A stretch of DNA of 64,000 bases from Candidatus Uhrbacteria bacterium. Its GTDB lineage: Bacteria; Patescibacteriota; Patescibacteriia; 2-12-FULL-60-25. Both the position numbers and the translations under genes were made by a program. The notes beneath the pieces are model-generated. The model was not told the DNA's origin. It did no database searches and saw nothing but the letters and a program-made list of their open reading frames with translations. Positions 52,540 to 61,745 of the stretch are shown piece after piece. The stretch lies in assembly GCA_020850575.1 (NCBI GenBank), contig JADZEJ010000006.1, positions 32,200 to 96,199 of the forward strand, written 5' to 3'. Each line of letters starts with the position of its first letter. Within the stretch, counting starts at the first letter, position 1.

Positions 52540-52590
52540 TGAAAACAAAAAAAATCACTGAAAGCGGTCTAAAACGACATTTCAGCGACT
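52540..52590 (-). terminator. Terminator after the tRNA-Pro/Gly pair
   Basis: On the minus strand TCGCTGAAA pairs with TTTCAGTGA (one G-U pair) and is followed by TTTTTTTTGTTTTC. Wobble pairing works only on this strand. Confidence 0.8.
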
Positions 52591-52615
52591 TCTTCAAACA
52601 AGATGATTTTCTTGA

Positions 52616-52692
52616 TGGTCGGGCTGGTGAGACTCGAACTCACGACCCTCTGCTCCCAAAGCAGATGCGCTAGCCAACTGCGCTACAGCCCG
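52616..52692 (-). tRNA. tRNA-Pro(TGG)
   Basis: A 77-nt cloverleaf with encoded CCA. The acceptor is CGGGCTG/CAGCCCG, the anticodon stem TCTGC/GCAGA closes loop TTTGGGA (anticodon TGG), and the T-arm is GTGAG-TTCGAGT-CTCAC. It reads CCN proline codons. Confidence 0.96.
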
Positions 52693-52705
52693 ATAAAGTT
52701 TTTTT

Positions 52706-52780
52706 TGGAGCGGGTAGAGGGAATCGAACCCTCCTCTCAACCTTGGAAGGGTCGCATAATAGCCACTATACGATACCCGC
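52706..52780 (-). tRNA. tRNA-Gly(TCC)
   Basis: A 75-nt cloverleaf with encoded CCA. The acceptor is GCGGGTA/TACCCGC, the anticodon stem CGACC/GGTTG closes loop CTTCCAA (anticodon TCC), and the T-arm is GAGGG-TTCGATT-CCCTC. It lies 13 bases upstream of tRNA-Pro on the same strand. Confidence 0.95.
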
Positions 52781-52883
52781 ATATCGTTTTCTTACATCTT
52801 TAACCCCACCGACAAACAAACAAGTATCCCGTTTGTTTTGTGGGCGCATCGTACCTAAATTGAGTAATAATGACAAGTGTCTT

Positions 52884-53519
52884 TTACGGCTTCGGGGTTT
52901 TTGATGAAAAACCGCACCATCTAGCCACCGGACAACGCCAGCACTGCGGCTTTCCTGGTCTACAGATATCCCGACCAAATTGCACAAAAATCCGGTTTAC
53001 TTCACCCCATAAATCTTTCGGAACCATGTGCATTAATTCTTGTTCAACTATTTCCACTGTCTTACCTTTTACCCACCCTAATCGATGTGCAATCCGAAAC
53101 ACATGCGTGTCAACCGCCATCGCCGGAATTCCAAAGCCATACCACAACACACAGCTAGCCGTCTTACGACCCACACCCGGCAAACGGATAAGTTCTTCTA
53201 AAGTATTCGGTACTTTCCCGTCAAACTCCTCTAAAAGCATTTGCGCTAAAGCCTTAATCGCTCTCGCTTTATTTCGAAACAATCCTATACTCGAAATCAA
53301 TGTCGCAATGTCACTTTCTTTTGCTCTCGCCAAATCCAACAATGTAGGAAAAGCCTTACGCAAACCAGGATACACATTTAACACCTGAATATCCGTCGTA
53401 CGAGCCGAAAGTAAAGTTGCAATTAAAGTATGCTCCGGATTTTCCATATCAACCATCCCTTTCTCCGTATATTTTTTTTGAAGAATACGAATAATGCATT
53501 GCACGTATAAAGCTTCCAT
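52884..53519 (-). CDS. nth: Endonuclease III
   Basis: DNA glycosylase/AP lyase that removes oxidised pyrimidines. The helix-hairpin-helix LPGVGRKTASCVLWY holds the catalytic lysine (near 117), and the catalytic aspartate is in AVDTHVFRIAHRLGW near 135. The C-terminal iron-sulphur site CRPGKPQCWRCPVARWC has the exact C-x6-C-x2-C-x5-C spacing. The 211-residue length is standard. Its start lies 1 base from the end of mutM, so the two base-excision repair genes form an operon. Confidence 0.96.
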   Translation of the reverse strand: MEALYVQCIIRILQKKYTEKGMVDMENPEHTLIATLLSARTTDIQVLNVYPGLRKAFPTLLDLARAKESDIATLISSIGLFRNKARAIKALAQMLLEEFDGKVPNTLEELIRLPGVGRKTASCVLWYGFGIPAMAVDTHVFRIAHRLGWVKGKTVEIVEQELMHMVPKDLWGEVNRIFVQFGRDICRPGKPQCWRCPVARWCGFSSKTPKP

Positions 53520-53520
53520 A

Positions 53521-54345
53521 TTATTTCTGACACCTGCGACAAAAATGCGTTCCTCTTTGATTCAAAATAATTTTTGAAATCGGTTCAGCGCAAGTACGGC
53601 AAGCCTCACCTTCGCGCCCATATACACGTAAAAAATCTAAAAACCCGCCTTTTTTACCTTGAGTGTCAACATAATCATGAGAGCTTGTTCCTTGCTGTAA
53701 AAGAGATTCTTCTAAAATTTCTATAATATTTTTTGCTAACGATAGACGCTCTGAAGCAGAAATGTCTCCAAGCGTTCTCATGGGTAAAATACCCGCTCGA
53801 AATAATGCTTCGTCGGCATAAATATTTCCAACCCCGGCTATCGTCTTTTGATCCAATATTGCAGATTTTATTTTTCTTGTTTTTGGCAACACGAAACAAT
53901 CGGCTAATTTTTCTACCGAAGTAGTCAAAGGTTCGGGACCATAAGAAGACACAATCTCCTCGCGCTCTTTCTTTGAAAGTACAGAAATATAACCAAACTT
54001 GCGCACATCCGACCACATGACAAATTGTCTCCCATAAAGTGGATGCTGTAATTCAAACAATATCCGATCATGCTTGCCATTTTTCACATGCTCATCAACA
54101 AAGACAAAACGTCCTGTCATTTTTAAATGTGCGGACATTGTCATTCCATCAGTAAAATCCCATAACAATAATTTTGCTCTACGTGAAATGTGTAATATCC
54201 GCTTACCTACAAGAGCATCAATTAATTTTTTTCCGCTCGGAAATTCTCTTCCCATTTGAAAAATATGTACAGAAACAATCGATGAATCACGCAATCGTTC
54301 ATCTAACTGTCGTCGGACTGTTTCAACTTCTGGAAGTTCTGGCAT
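53521..54345 (-). CDS. mutM: Formamidopyrimidine-DNA glycosylase
   Basis: Removes 8-oxoguanine and ring-opened purines and cuts the abasic site. The N-terminus MPELPEVETVRRQL supplies the catalytic Pro2 and Glu3. IAGVGNIYADEALFRAGI near 170 is the helix-two-turn-helix. The C-terminal zinc finger has CRTC (near 250) and CRRC at the end, with ILNQRGTHFC in between. The 274-residue length is normal. First gene of a mutM-nth pair. Confidence 0.96.
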   Translation of the reverse strand: MPELPEVETVRRQLDERLRDSSIVSVHIFQMGREFPSGKKLIDALVGKRILHISRRAKLLLWDFTDGMTMSAHLKMTGRFVFVDEHVKNGKHDRILFELQHPLYGRQFVMWSDVRKFGYISVLSKKEREEIVSSYGPEPLTTSVEKLADCFVLPKTRKIKSAILDQKTIAGVGNIYADEALFRAGILPMRTLGDISASERLSLAKNIIEILEESLLQQGTSSHDYVDTQGKKGGFLDFLRVYGREGEACRTCAEPISKIILNQRGTHFCRRCQK

Positions 54346-54363
54346 GAAAATGACTCTCTAAAA

Positions 54364-55941
54364 TTAAATCAATGCTCTACCGGTCATTTCAGGCGGTTGA
54401 GGAATTTCTAATAATTTTAAAATCGTTGGTGCTACATCAGCCAACATACCGACTGGTGTGATCAAAGATAAATCCTCTCCATCAACATCACCTGTGGGAG
54501 CACGAACTCCTTCAAATCGTTTACCGATAATCAAAAATGGTACAGGATTTGTTGAATGTTCTTTATCCATATCACCCGTCATCAAATTTTTTACTTCTTC
54601 AGCATTTCCATGATCCGCCGTCACTAAACACACACCATCACCAACCAATGCTGCATCGATAATCATACCCATCGCTTTGTCCATAGCCTCAAGACCAATA
54701 ATCGTAGCCGCTTCATTCCCCGTATGACCTACCATATCTGCATTTGCGAAATTTAAAATAATCAAATCATAACTATTTTTGGCGATTTCTTGCACCACAC
54801 GCTCCGCAATCAAAATAGCAGACATTTCAGGTGCTTTATCATATGTCGACACTCGCGGACTAGGAACAATCACCCGGTCTTCTCCTGGAAATTCTTCTTC
54901 GACCATACCATTCATAAAAAAAGTAACATGTGCATACTTCTCCGTTTCTGCAATATGTAATTGTTTCAAACCTGCATCCGAAACAACTTTCGCTAAACAA
55001 TTTGTCAATATTTGTGGTGGAAATGCAACAGTTACCGGCAAATCTTTTTCATATTCCGTAAAAGTGACAAAAAATAAATCCGATAGATACTCACGTGGAA
55101 ATTTTTCAAATTGAGGTAAAACAAAAGCTTTTGTTAATTCACGTGCACGATCAGGACGAAAATTAAAAAAAATAATTGAATCACCTGCTTTAACCGTCGC
55201 AATCGGAGCACCCCCTTTGGTAATGACCGTTGGTGGGATTTGTTCATCATATATTTTTTGATCATAAAAATGCTGAATCGCATCAACACCTGAAGTCGCG
55301 GTAATATCCGAAACACCAAGCGTCATGGCATCATATGCCTTCTGAATTCTTTCCCAGCGATTATCTCGATCCATCGCCCAATAACGACCTGCAACCGTAG
55401 CTAATTTTCCAGTTTTTAATTCCTTCATTTTCGCTTCTAGATCTTCGATAAAACCAGCTGCACTATTGTAAATAGCATCACGACCATCAAGAAAAGCATG
55501 AACAAAAACACGATCAAATTTTTGACGTTTGCAAAATTCAAGCAAAGCATAACAATGCGCATCGCTCGCATGAACATTTCCTTGCGAAACCAAACCCATC
55601 AAATGAATTGCGCCTCCAGTTTTTTTAGCATGCGTAATTGCTTCAATAAATGCTTTGTTTTGATAAAACTCACCATTTTCAATAGAGAACGTAATACGTG
55701 GCAAACTCTGAAAAAAAATACGTCCTGCGCCAATCGTCAAATGTCCAACTTCAGAATTCCCCATTTCTCCCCACGATAAACCAACGGCAGAACCAGAAGC
55801 TAAAAGAGTCATTGCCGGATATGTTTGAATCGCATGATGAAAACGCGGCATTTTTGCATGTGCAATTGCATTTCCATCTGCATTTGGAGCAATACCGAAA
55901 CCATCCAACACCATTAACACAACTGGTTTCGATTTAGCCAT
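54364..55941 (-). CDS. gpmI: 2,3-bisphosphoglycerate-independent phosphoglycerate mutase
   Basis: Interconverts 3- and 2-phosphoglycerate in glycolysis, using two metal ions. The catalytic serine lies in MGNSEVGHLTIGAGRI near residue 62, and the first metal site is VLMVLDGFGIA near 8-18. The phosphatase-fold half has NFANADMVGHTGN near 415 and LVTADHGNAEE near 455. With the start at 55941 (MAKSKPVVLMVLDG) the enzyme has the usual ~525 residues; 69 upstream codons in the same frame are out of family. Confidence 0.96.
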   Translation of the reverse strand: MAKSKPVVLMVLDGFGIAPNADGNAIAHAKMPRFHHAIQTYPAMTLLASGSAVGLSWGEMGNSEVGHLTIGAGRIFFQSLPRITFSIENGEFYQNKAFIEAITHAKKTGGAIHLMGLVSQGNVHASDAHCYALLEFCKRQKFDRVFVHAFLDGRDAIYNSAAGFIEDLEAKMKELKTGKLATVAGRYWAMDRDNRWERIQKAYDAMTLGVSDITATSGVDAIQHFYDQKIYDEQIPPTVITKGGAPIATVKAGDSIIFFNFRPDRARELTKAFVLPQFEKFPREYLSDLFFVTFTEYEKDLPVTVAFPPQILTNCLAKVVSDAGLKQLHIAETEKYAHVTFFMNGMVEEEFPGEDRVIVPSPRVSTYDKAPEMSAILIAERVVQEIAKNSYDLIILNFANADMVGHTGNEAATIIGLEAMDKAMGMIIDAALVGDGVCLVTADHGNAEEVKNLMTGDMDKEHSTNPVPFLIIGKRFEGVRAPTGDVDGEDLSLITPVGMLADVAPTILKLLEIPQPPEMTGRALI

Positions 55942-56047
55942 AAGATTGTATTCCCATGAACCTTCAGAATACCTGTTTGGAAGCCCAGGAGCAAGCAATA
56001 GAAATAACAAAGAAAGTAAAGTTCCTCCTTGACAAAATTTTGATTGT

Positions 56048-56836
56048 ATGATAGGTCTTAAACCTCCCCTTATCTCAGCAGGGATAACCGGGAATGAACC
56101 TTCAACACAAAAACAAAAAAGGCAAAGAAAAATGCCCATAACACCCAATAAACCTCCGCTTTCTCCAATTCAAGAACGTTCAACAAAAAAAGTTGAAACA
56201 CCCATTCCTGCAGAGGTGGTCACGGCAACCCCGATGTTGCCTCCGTCTCCTCCACAGCAACAACCACTGACTTCACTTACAGCGGACAAAACGCTGACCG
56301 ATTCAGCACGGCGAAGAATGGAAGAATTGGCGGCTGACAAAGCCGCTGCTGAGGCTAAAGATTCTTCATCGGATACGCCTCCAACGAATGCAACCGAAAA
56401 GGTTTCGGACTCTGTTTCCGAGGAAAAAGCCAAAAGAAGGAAAATCGCTTCAATCGTGTTGAGCAGTCTTCTCTTCACGATCATCGGCATGTACGTAATC
56501 CATTGTAAAAATCAAACCACAACGGATACCATGTCGAGCATTAGCAGTAGTTCAAACGCAAGTGCACCAAGCGCTTCAGTGACTACTGATCGCAAACCAA
56601 AAGCTGCAACTCAGACGAAAGTCTCGCCAAATAAACACGATACATGCCAAAAGGTTACTCAAAGCTGGATCGATAAACAGCCTTGGGCAGCCAAGCGAAC
56701 TGGAAACAGTATCAAAAATTTTACGATCCACAATTGGCCAAAAAAGCTAAACTGCGGACCGAAGAATAAAAAACTTATTTGGATCGACATGCACAGTGTC
56801 GACATCACCAACTGTTGTCACACTGACAACAAATGA
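56048..56836 (+). CDS. Membrane-anchored Ser/Thr-rich hypothetical protein
   Basis: Not recognised. The 262-residue product (or 234 from MPITPNKPP at 56132) has a Pro/Thr/Ser-rich cytoplasmic region with a short charged coil (RRRMEELAADKAAAEAKDSS). It has one membrane segment (IASIVLSSLLFTIIGMYVIH, ~133-152), then a Ser/Thr-rich spacer. The outside C-terminal ~75-residue module contains several cysteines (C149ish, DTCQK, LNCG, ITNCCHTD) and tryptophans. It is a single gene with a strong terminator. A small surface domain on a flexible stalk is the likely shape. Confidence 0.62.
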   Translation: MIGLKPPLISAGITGNEPSTQKQKRQRKMPITPNKPPLSPIQERSTKKVETPIPAEVVTATPMLPPSPPQQQPLTSLTADKTLTDSARRRMEELAADKAAAEAKDSSSDTPPTNATEKVSDSVSEEKAKRRKIASIVLSSLLFTIIGMYVIHCKNQTTTDTMSSISSSSNASAPSASVTTDRKPKAATQTKVSPNKHDTCQKVTQSWIDKQPWAAKRTGNSIKNFTIHNWPKKLNCGPKNKKLIWIDMHSVDITNCCHTDNK

Positions 56837-56840
56837 CATA

Positions 56841-56888
56841 ATGACCGCATCCTCACAACTCGAGGAAGCGGTCATTTTTTATTTTTTC
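56841..56888 (+). terminator. Terminator after the Ser/Thr-rich gene
   Basis: Stem ATGACCGC-a-TCCTC / GAGGA-a-GCGGTCAT followed by TTTTTTATTTTTTC, within 5 bases of the stop. Confidence 0.9.
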
Positions 56889-56896
56889 ATACAAAG

Positions 56897-57277
56897 TCAC
56901 CTCTTATTTTTAAGACCCTTTTTCTTCACGTTTTTTTTACCCACTGTTGCATGTACTGATGTATCAATCATAAAAAATCCCGGAGGCGGCATTTTTGATA
57001 ATGCGATCAAGCGTGTGGAATCATCGTCTTCGGAAGCGGAATTGTTCCATAAATGCCCACACGTCACGCATCTTTGTTTAATCACTGTCCTCTTTGGAAA
57101 AATTTCAATACCGATCGGTTCCATCATGCCCCCACATATCGCCGCCCGATCACCCGGTTCAATATCAATATGCTTACTCCACAAACACTTCGGACAATGA
57201 TTAGTATATCCATCGCCTTTTACAAAATAACCACAATGAGCGCAAGTAAAATCTTGAACATTCCGAATAAAAGTCAT
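56897..57277 (-). CDS. RNHCP zinc-ribbon protein
   Basis: The 126-residue product matches the RNHCP domain: FIRNVQDFTCAHCGYFVKG, then GYTNHCPKCLWSKHID and PGDRAAICGGMMEPIGIEIF. It ends with RCVTCGHLWNN near 70-80. Cysteines in CxxC pairs form two probable zinc sites. The function of RNHCP proteins is not known to me; nucleic-acid binding is plausible. A Lys-rich tail (KKNVKKKGLKNKR) supports RNA or DNA contact. It lies 6 bases after metG and is probably co-transcribed with it. Confidence 0.88.
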   Translation of the reverse strand: MTFIRNVQDFTCAHCGYFVKGDGYTNHCPKCLWSKHIDIEPGDRAAICGGMMEPIGIEIFPKRTVIKQRCVTCGHLWNNSASEDDDSTRLIALSKMPPPGFFMIDTSVHATVGKKNVKKKGLKNKR

Positions 57278-57283
57278 AACAAA

Positions 57284-58810
57284 CTAAGTAGAGCTGGTTT
57301 CAACACGAGGAAATAGCGGCGGTGCAATGTCTATAAAATCACCAACCTTAATGCCGCCCCATAAAGAAACTGTATCTAAACTCATCACTGAACGATTTTT
57401 AGTAACACCTAAAACGTCTAACACCTTGTCCGAAGTCTCAGGCATAAATGGTCTGATCATCCAAGCGATATGACGAATTGCTTCAAGCCAATGATATAAA
57501 TGTTCTGCTAATAGATTTGTTTTTCCTTCCTTCGCAAGCATCCATGGCTTTTGTGTATCTATATCTTGATTCAAATCTTGCATTGCTTTCCATGCCGCCT
57601 CAAGCGCACGATCAAATTGAAATCGATCCATCGCAAAACGATACGCCGTCCAATATCCGTCCATATCCCACAAAGATTGACGAATCACTTCTCCACCAAA
57701 ATATTTTTGTAACATGCTCGTAGTACGATTCACTAAATTACCAAAATTATTTGCTAAATCAGCATTGTATCGTTCACGAAAACGCGCATCCGAATAATCA
57801 CCATCGCTCGAAAAAACAAATTCACGCGCTAATAAATAACGCATGCCATCCAATCCAAAAGTCTGGCGCAAATATTCTGGCGCAATAACATTTCCTAATG
57901 ACTTGGACATCTTTTGTCCATCAACGGTGATCCAACCATGGACAGCGAATCGTGTTGGTGGAGGCACTTCAGCGGCCATGCACATCGCTACCCATAAAAT
58001 AGAGTGAAAGCGATTTATTTCTTGACCCAAAACATGAGTCACATTTCCCCACCATTGCATCCAGTCTGCTTCATCTGAAGTCCCAAAACCAGCACCGGTT
58101 AAATAATTAACCAACGCATCAAACCAAACGTAAATCACTTGAGTATCATCACCTGGTACAGGCAAACCCCAACCTAAACGCTCTTTTGAACGAGAAATGC
58201 TCATATCTTCAAGTCCACCTTCAACCAAGCGTTTCATTTCGTTAAAACGAGAATCCGGCACAACATAATCTGGATGCGTTTCATACCAAGTCAGTAGTTG
58301 TTGCTGAAAAGCTGATAATTGAAAAAAATAATTTTCTTCTTCAATATATTCCGGCTTTACTTTATGATCCGGACACATTTCGTCAACTAAATCTTTTTCC
58401 GTCTTAAATTGTTCACAACCAACACAATACAAACCTCCATATCTCTTTTTATAGATCCATCCTTTTGCTGCAACACGTTTCCAAAAAACCTCAACCGCGC
58501 GCATATGACGCTCTTCAGTTGTTCGAATAAAATCCGTATTTGACATGCCAACAAGTCGTGTCATGTCTTGTACTGTTTGTGATATTTCATCTACAAAATC
58601 TTGAACAGTTTTTCCTTGCTCTGCCGCTTTATTCGCAATTTTTTGTCCATGTTCATCTGTACCCGTTAAAAAACGCACATCATTTCCTAAAAGTCTCTGA
58701 TAGCGAGCGATAATATCCGCATAAATAAAAAGTAATGCATGACCGATATGTGGAGCAGCATTCACATATGGTATTGCCGTGGTAATGTAAGACTTTTTCG
58801 AGGAAGACAT
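57284..58810 (-). CDS. metG: Methionyl-tRNA synthetase
   Basis: Charges tRNA-Met and initiator tRNA. Class I motifs are visible: PHIGHALLF near 20-28 (HIGH) and VDGQKMSKSLGNVIAPEYL near 297-315 (KMSKS). The connective peptide has CVGCEQF near 126 and a later single Cys (EMCPDH), so one zinc knuckle is partly reduced. The anticodon-binding helices follow (LNQDIDTQKPWMLAKEG near 430). At 508 residues it lacks the C-terminal tRNA-binding EMAPII domain of ~650-residue forms. Confidence 0.96.
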   Translation of the reverse strand: MSSSKKSYITTAIPYVNAAPHIGHALLFIYADIIARYQRLLGNDVRFLTGTDEHGQKIANKAAEQGKTVQDFVDEISQTVQDMTRLVGMSNTDFIRTTEERHMRAVEVFWKRVAAKGWIYKKRYGGLYCVGCEQFKTEKDLVDEMCPDHKVKPEYIEEENYFFQLSAFQQQLLTWYETHPDYVVPDSRFNEMKRLVEGGLEDMSISRSKERLGWGLPVPGDDTQVIYVWFDALVNYLTGAGFGTSDEADWMQWWGNVTHVLGQEINRFHSILWVAMCMAAEVPPPTRFAVHGWITVDGQKMSKSLGNVIAPEYLRQTFGLDGMRYLLAREFVFSSDGDYSDARFRERYNADLANNFGNLVNRTTSMLQKYFGGEVIRQSLWDMDGYWTAYRFAMDRFQFDRALEAAWKAMQDLNQDIDTQKPWMLAKEGKTNLLAEHLYHWLEAIRHIAWMIRPFMPETSDKVLDVLGVTKNRSVMSLDTVSLWGGIKVGDFIDIAPPLFPRVETSST

Positions 58811-58821
58811 ACGAAAAACGA

Positions 58822-60858
58822 CTACGGAACGTAAGAATACGGATATCTGTATTTAGGTGTCGGTGTGCCCTGCGTAGGTTGAAGCGCGGAGTCAAGTTCA
58901 ATGACAAAACGTAAACTCCCCTTAACCGTCGTACCATTTTCCGTATACGAACAAACAGCATCGACCGAACCCGTACCCTGCAAATGTTGAAATGTATTTC
59001 CTGAAATCATCGCCAAACGCGAATCCGACACGCTCCAAACGCATTGATACGTTACCGGCTTTGTTGTTCCATCGTCATATCCAGCAATCGCTTCGAGAGT
59101 CGCTCTTTGACCCGTCGTTAATGTCGTCGGTCCATTCGTCATGACACGAATAGCAGTTAATTTCTTGTCACTTGTTACATCAGATATCGTGACTGCTTGC
59201 GTATCCGATAAAGTACGACCATCAACCGTATATGAACCTGTAACATTCACACGACCAATTTTTCTTGGATACACATATGCACCACGCACATCAGCTATTG
59301 ATAAATCACTCACATTAAAAACGGATCTAGCGGTAACGTCTTCGGTTTTTCCATCAACGCAAGCCTTAATTAGTATTAAACCCGCAGTTTGTGATAAAGA
59401 AATAGTTGTTGGTTTAATAAATAAACTCATTCGTGGAGCAACACAAGTCTCAGTTGTCGGAAAAGGCTTAACCGGCTGAATCTTTGGTTTTCCCCCCGTA
59501 CCAGACTTAATTACACCATCAGTTACCGGCTGAATCACAGGTTCAATAACATCAGAAGTAGAAGTCGTTGAAACTTCAACTGAAGGTTGATCATTTGACT
59601 GAACAGGTAATGTTCCTAAACCACGTAAACGTTCACGCAAAGCATCTGCTTTATTTGCAAGCTTAGTCATTTCATCAGAACTCAAACCCTCACGCGATCC
59701 TTCTTGCCACGCATCAATTTCACGACGCAATTTTTCAACGTCACTTTCACGCGAAGAATCAATATCACGCATTACAAGAGCATCGATATCATCATCAATG
59801 TTCAATGCTAAAGCATAACGACGCGCAACCAGTGTTTCATTTAATGCTTGTTCACGTAAACGCCACATCGCATCGCGTAAGACACGACCCGAAGGTTGTG
59901 ATGGATCTGGTAATAAAGACAAATCACGCAACGATGAGAGATAGGATTGCCATGCATTTGATGAATTTCTTGCTTTGCGGAGCAAAGAGTCAAAGTCGGC
60001 GCTCTTGCTTCCTTCTTCTCGTGCTTCTGCTACATCAGCTACACGACGAACAGCATATGCTGCTGCTAATTCATCAGAAGTTTCACCCGACGTCATTGCG
60101 AGATGCAACTGTTCAGATAATGCACGCAACCAAGCCGGACCCTTACCCTGCAAGCGTTTTAAGCGCGCATCCGCTGCATGGCGCATCTCGTCATCATATT
60201 GACGATCCTTCGCACGTTGTTCATTTGGCCAAGAATCTTGATCGGTTAAATCACGAACAATTTCTGGATTTCCATCATTCGCAAAACGTCCCCAACGACC
60301 TTCACGCACCAAGCTTCCAGTTTTTCCATCAATAGAACCAATATTCACAACTGATTCAGTGACTGCTGTTTCAAATCCACCTGCATCAGCGCCTACGCCA
60401 AAAGCTGTGCCACGCACCGTTGCAACCACCGAGTCGGTACGAACCTGAATATCACTTTGAACATCCAATAATTTATACATGCGATTCCAAACTTTTCCGG
60501 AAACTAAATGAAGTTTAATCGATGCATTCGTTAAACGATTTGAATCAGGAGATGCTTCAATTTGTAATTCAGTTTTTGGCTCAATGCGTGTAATTCCACG
60601 ATCGCCCCAACGAATCTCAGCTTTCCCTGAATCACCGGTACGTAAGACATCATTCACTGCAATTTGCGTCGAAGTCAAAAGAGGCTTAAACGAGTCAGTT
60701 CCAGCGGATTTGATCTCAACCGTACCCGCTATTAAATCAACACGAATAGGAGGAATGCCTTCAGAAGCCACCACGGCTCCTAAAGACCAAAACCAAATAC
60801 CAAAGGCACAAAATACGACGACAAAAATCATCGTTCCAAAAATAACAATTTTTTTCAT
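58822..60858 (-). CDS. Anchored FecR-domain protein with Ig-like C-terminus
   Basis: A 678-residue exported protein. It has an N-terminal anchor (IVIFGTMIFVVVFCAFGIWF, ~3-25), then a FecR domain at ~40-180 (VDLIAGTVEIKSAG, LRTGDSGKAEIRWGD, VVATVRGTAFGV). A long helical, Arg/Asp-rich middle spans ~195-410 and a Pro/Thr spacer follows. At the C-terminus are two bacterial Ig-like (BIG2-type) domains near 480-660, with TISLSQTAGLILIKACVDG and the end of the second. FecR here is a sensor-type or wall-binding fold without its usual sigma factor neighbour. It is probably a cell-surface structural protein. Confidence 0.8.
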   Translation of the reverse strand: MKKIVIFGTMIFVVVFCAFGIWFWSLGAVVASEGIPPIRVDLIAGTVEIKSAGTDSFKPLLTSTQIAVNDVLRTGDSGKAEIRWGDRGITRIEPKTELQIEASPDSNRLTNASIKLHLVSGKVWNRMYKLLDVQSDIQVRTDSVVATVRGTAFGVGADAGGFETAVTESVVNIGSIDGKTGSLVREGRWGRFANDGNPEIVRDLTDQDSWPNEQRAKDRQYDDEMRHAADARLKRLQGKGPAWLRALSEQLHLAMTSGETSDELAAAYAVRRVADVAEAREEGSKSADFDSLLRKARNSSNAWQSYLSSLRDLSLLPDPSQPSGRVLRDAMWRLREQALNETLVARRYALALNIDDDIDALVMRDIDSSRESDVEKLRREIDAWQEGSREGLSSDEMTKLANKADALRERLRGLGTLPVQSNDQPSVEVSTTSTSDVIEPVIQPVTDGVIKSGTGGKPKIQPVKPFPTTETCVAPRMSLFIKPTTISLSQTAGLILIKACVDGKTEDVTARSVFNVSDLSIADVRGAYVYPRKIGRVNVTGSYTVDGRTLSDTQAVTISDVTSDKKLTAIRVMTNGPTTLTTGQRATLEAIAGYDDGTTKPVTYQCVWSVSDSRLAMISGNTFQHLQGTGSVDAVCSYTENGTTVKGSLRFVIELDSALQPTQGTPTPKYRYPYSYVP

Positions 60859-60906
60859 ATTTAACTCTATTTAAGCCTATTTTTATATTTTTGACAATCA
60901 AAAGTC

Positions 60907-61320
60907 TTACACGTCGGTTTTAGCTATTTTCAATATCATGTGAGCCTGAATATCGGTCATCGGACATACGGAAAGTCGCGGATGACTCACGAGTGGCATA
61001 ACCGATAAACCATGAGTATTTCGTATTTCATCCAAACTCACGGGGCGTTGACATGACGCAACTGCTCCAACCTGAACCGCTGACCAATCACCACTGGTTG
61101 CAGTTGGATCAGCAAAAGCCTCTTTCAAAATCTTACCGATACCGATAATCATTTTTTCTTCCCCGGTATGATAAATAAAAACAATATCACCCACTTTCAT
61201 CTCACGTAAGTAATTTCGAGCTTGAAAATTTCGTACCCCTGTCCAATCAGTTTGACGATCTTTCTCGAGCATTTCAAAAGAATATACGCTCGGTTCAGTT
61301 TTAAGAATCCAATATGCCAT
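60907..61320 (-). CDS. EVE-domain protein
   Basis: The 137-residue product is a full EVE domain: MAYWILKTEPSVYSFEMLEK, then WTGVRNFQARNYLREMKVGD and VFIYHTGEEKMIIGIGKILK. It ends with VSLDEIRNTHGLSVMPLVSHPRL in part. EVE proteins, part of the PUA-like fold, bind modified bases and often sit with restriction or RNA-modification genes. Here the nearest restriction system is ~8 kb away. The start at 61320 is the conserved one; the longer frame is Cys-rich and unlikely. Confidence 0.9.
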   Translation of the reverse strand: MAYWILKTEPSVYSFEMLEKDRQTDWTGVRNFQARNYLREMKVGDIVFIYHTGEEKMIIGIGKILKEAFADPTATSGDWSAVQVGAVASCQRPVSLDEIRNTHGLSVMPLVSHPRLSVCPMTDIQAHMILKIAKTDV

Positions 61321-61360
61321 AATCAGAAAACGATAGCACAATATGCTACCGTATTCACAT

Positions 61361-61708
61361 ATGCCACATCTCCACGAACAACACTGCATACCTTGTGAAG
61401 GCGGAATCCCTGCCCTTCAAAAACCAGAAACGCTTAAATTAGCAGCAGAAGTTAACAATTGGGCTTTATCCGCAGACAACAAGTCTATCTCAAGAGAGTT
61501 TAGCTTCGATGACTTTAAACAAGCCCTCATTTTCATCAATAAAGTTGGCGAAATCGCAGAAAATGAAAATCATCACCCCGACATACATTGGTGGTGGAAT
61601 AAGGTTGAACTTATCTTAACTACACATGCAATCGACGGTCTTTCAAACAATGATTTTATTCTGGCTTCCAAAATCAATCGGATATCGGATATCAGTGTAA
61701 TGGAATAA
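61361..61708 (+). CDS. phhB: Pterin-4a-carbinolamine dehydratase
   Basis: Dehydrates 4a-hydroxytetrahydrobiopterin in pterin recycling. The 115-residue product (start MPHLHEQHCIPCEGG; an ATG at 61343 is also possible) has CIPCEGGIPAL near 9-19. FSFDDFKQALIFINKVGEIAE follows, then the active-site block ENHHPDIHWWWNKVELILTT, and it ends GLSNNDFILASKI. All catalytic histidines of the family are present. No aromatic amino-acid hydroxylase is visible, so its substrate here is unclear, a common situation for PCD genes in bacteria. Confidence 0.9.
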   Translation: MPHLHEQHCIPCEGGIPALQKPETLKLAAEVNNWALSADNKSISREFSFDDFKQALIFINKVGEIAENENHHPDIHWWWNKVELILTTHAIDGLSNNDFILASKINRISDISVME

Positions 61709-61745
61709 CCAAGTCCGCGTTAAAGAGAGTAAATATCCACCCAAT

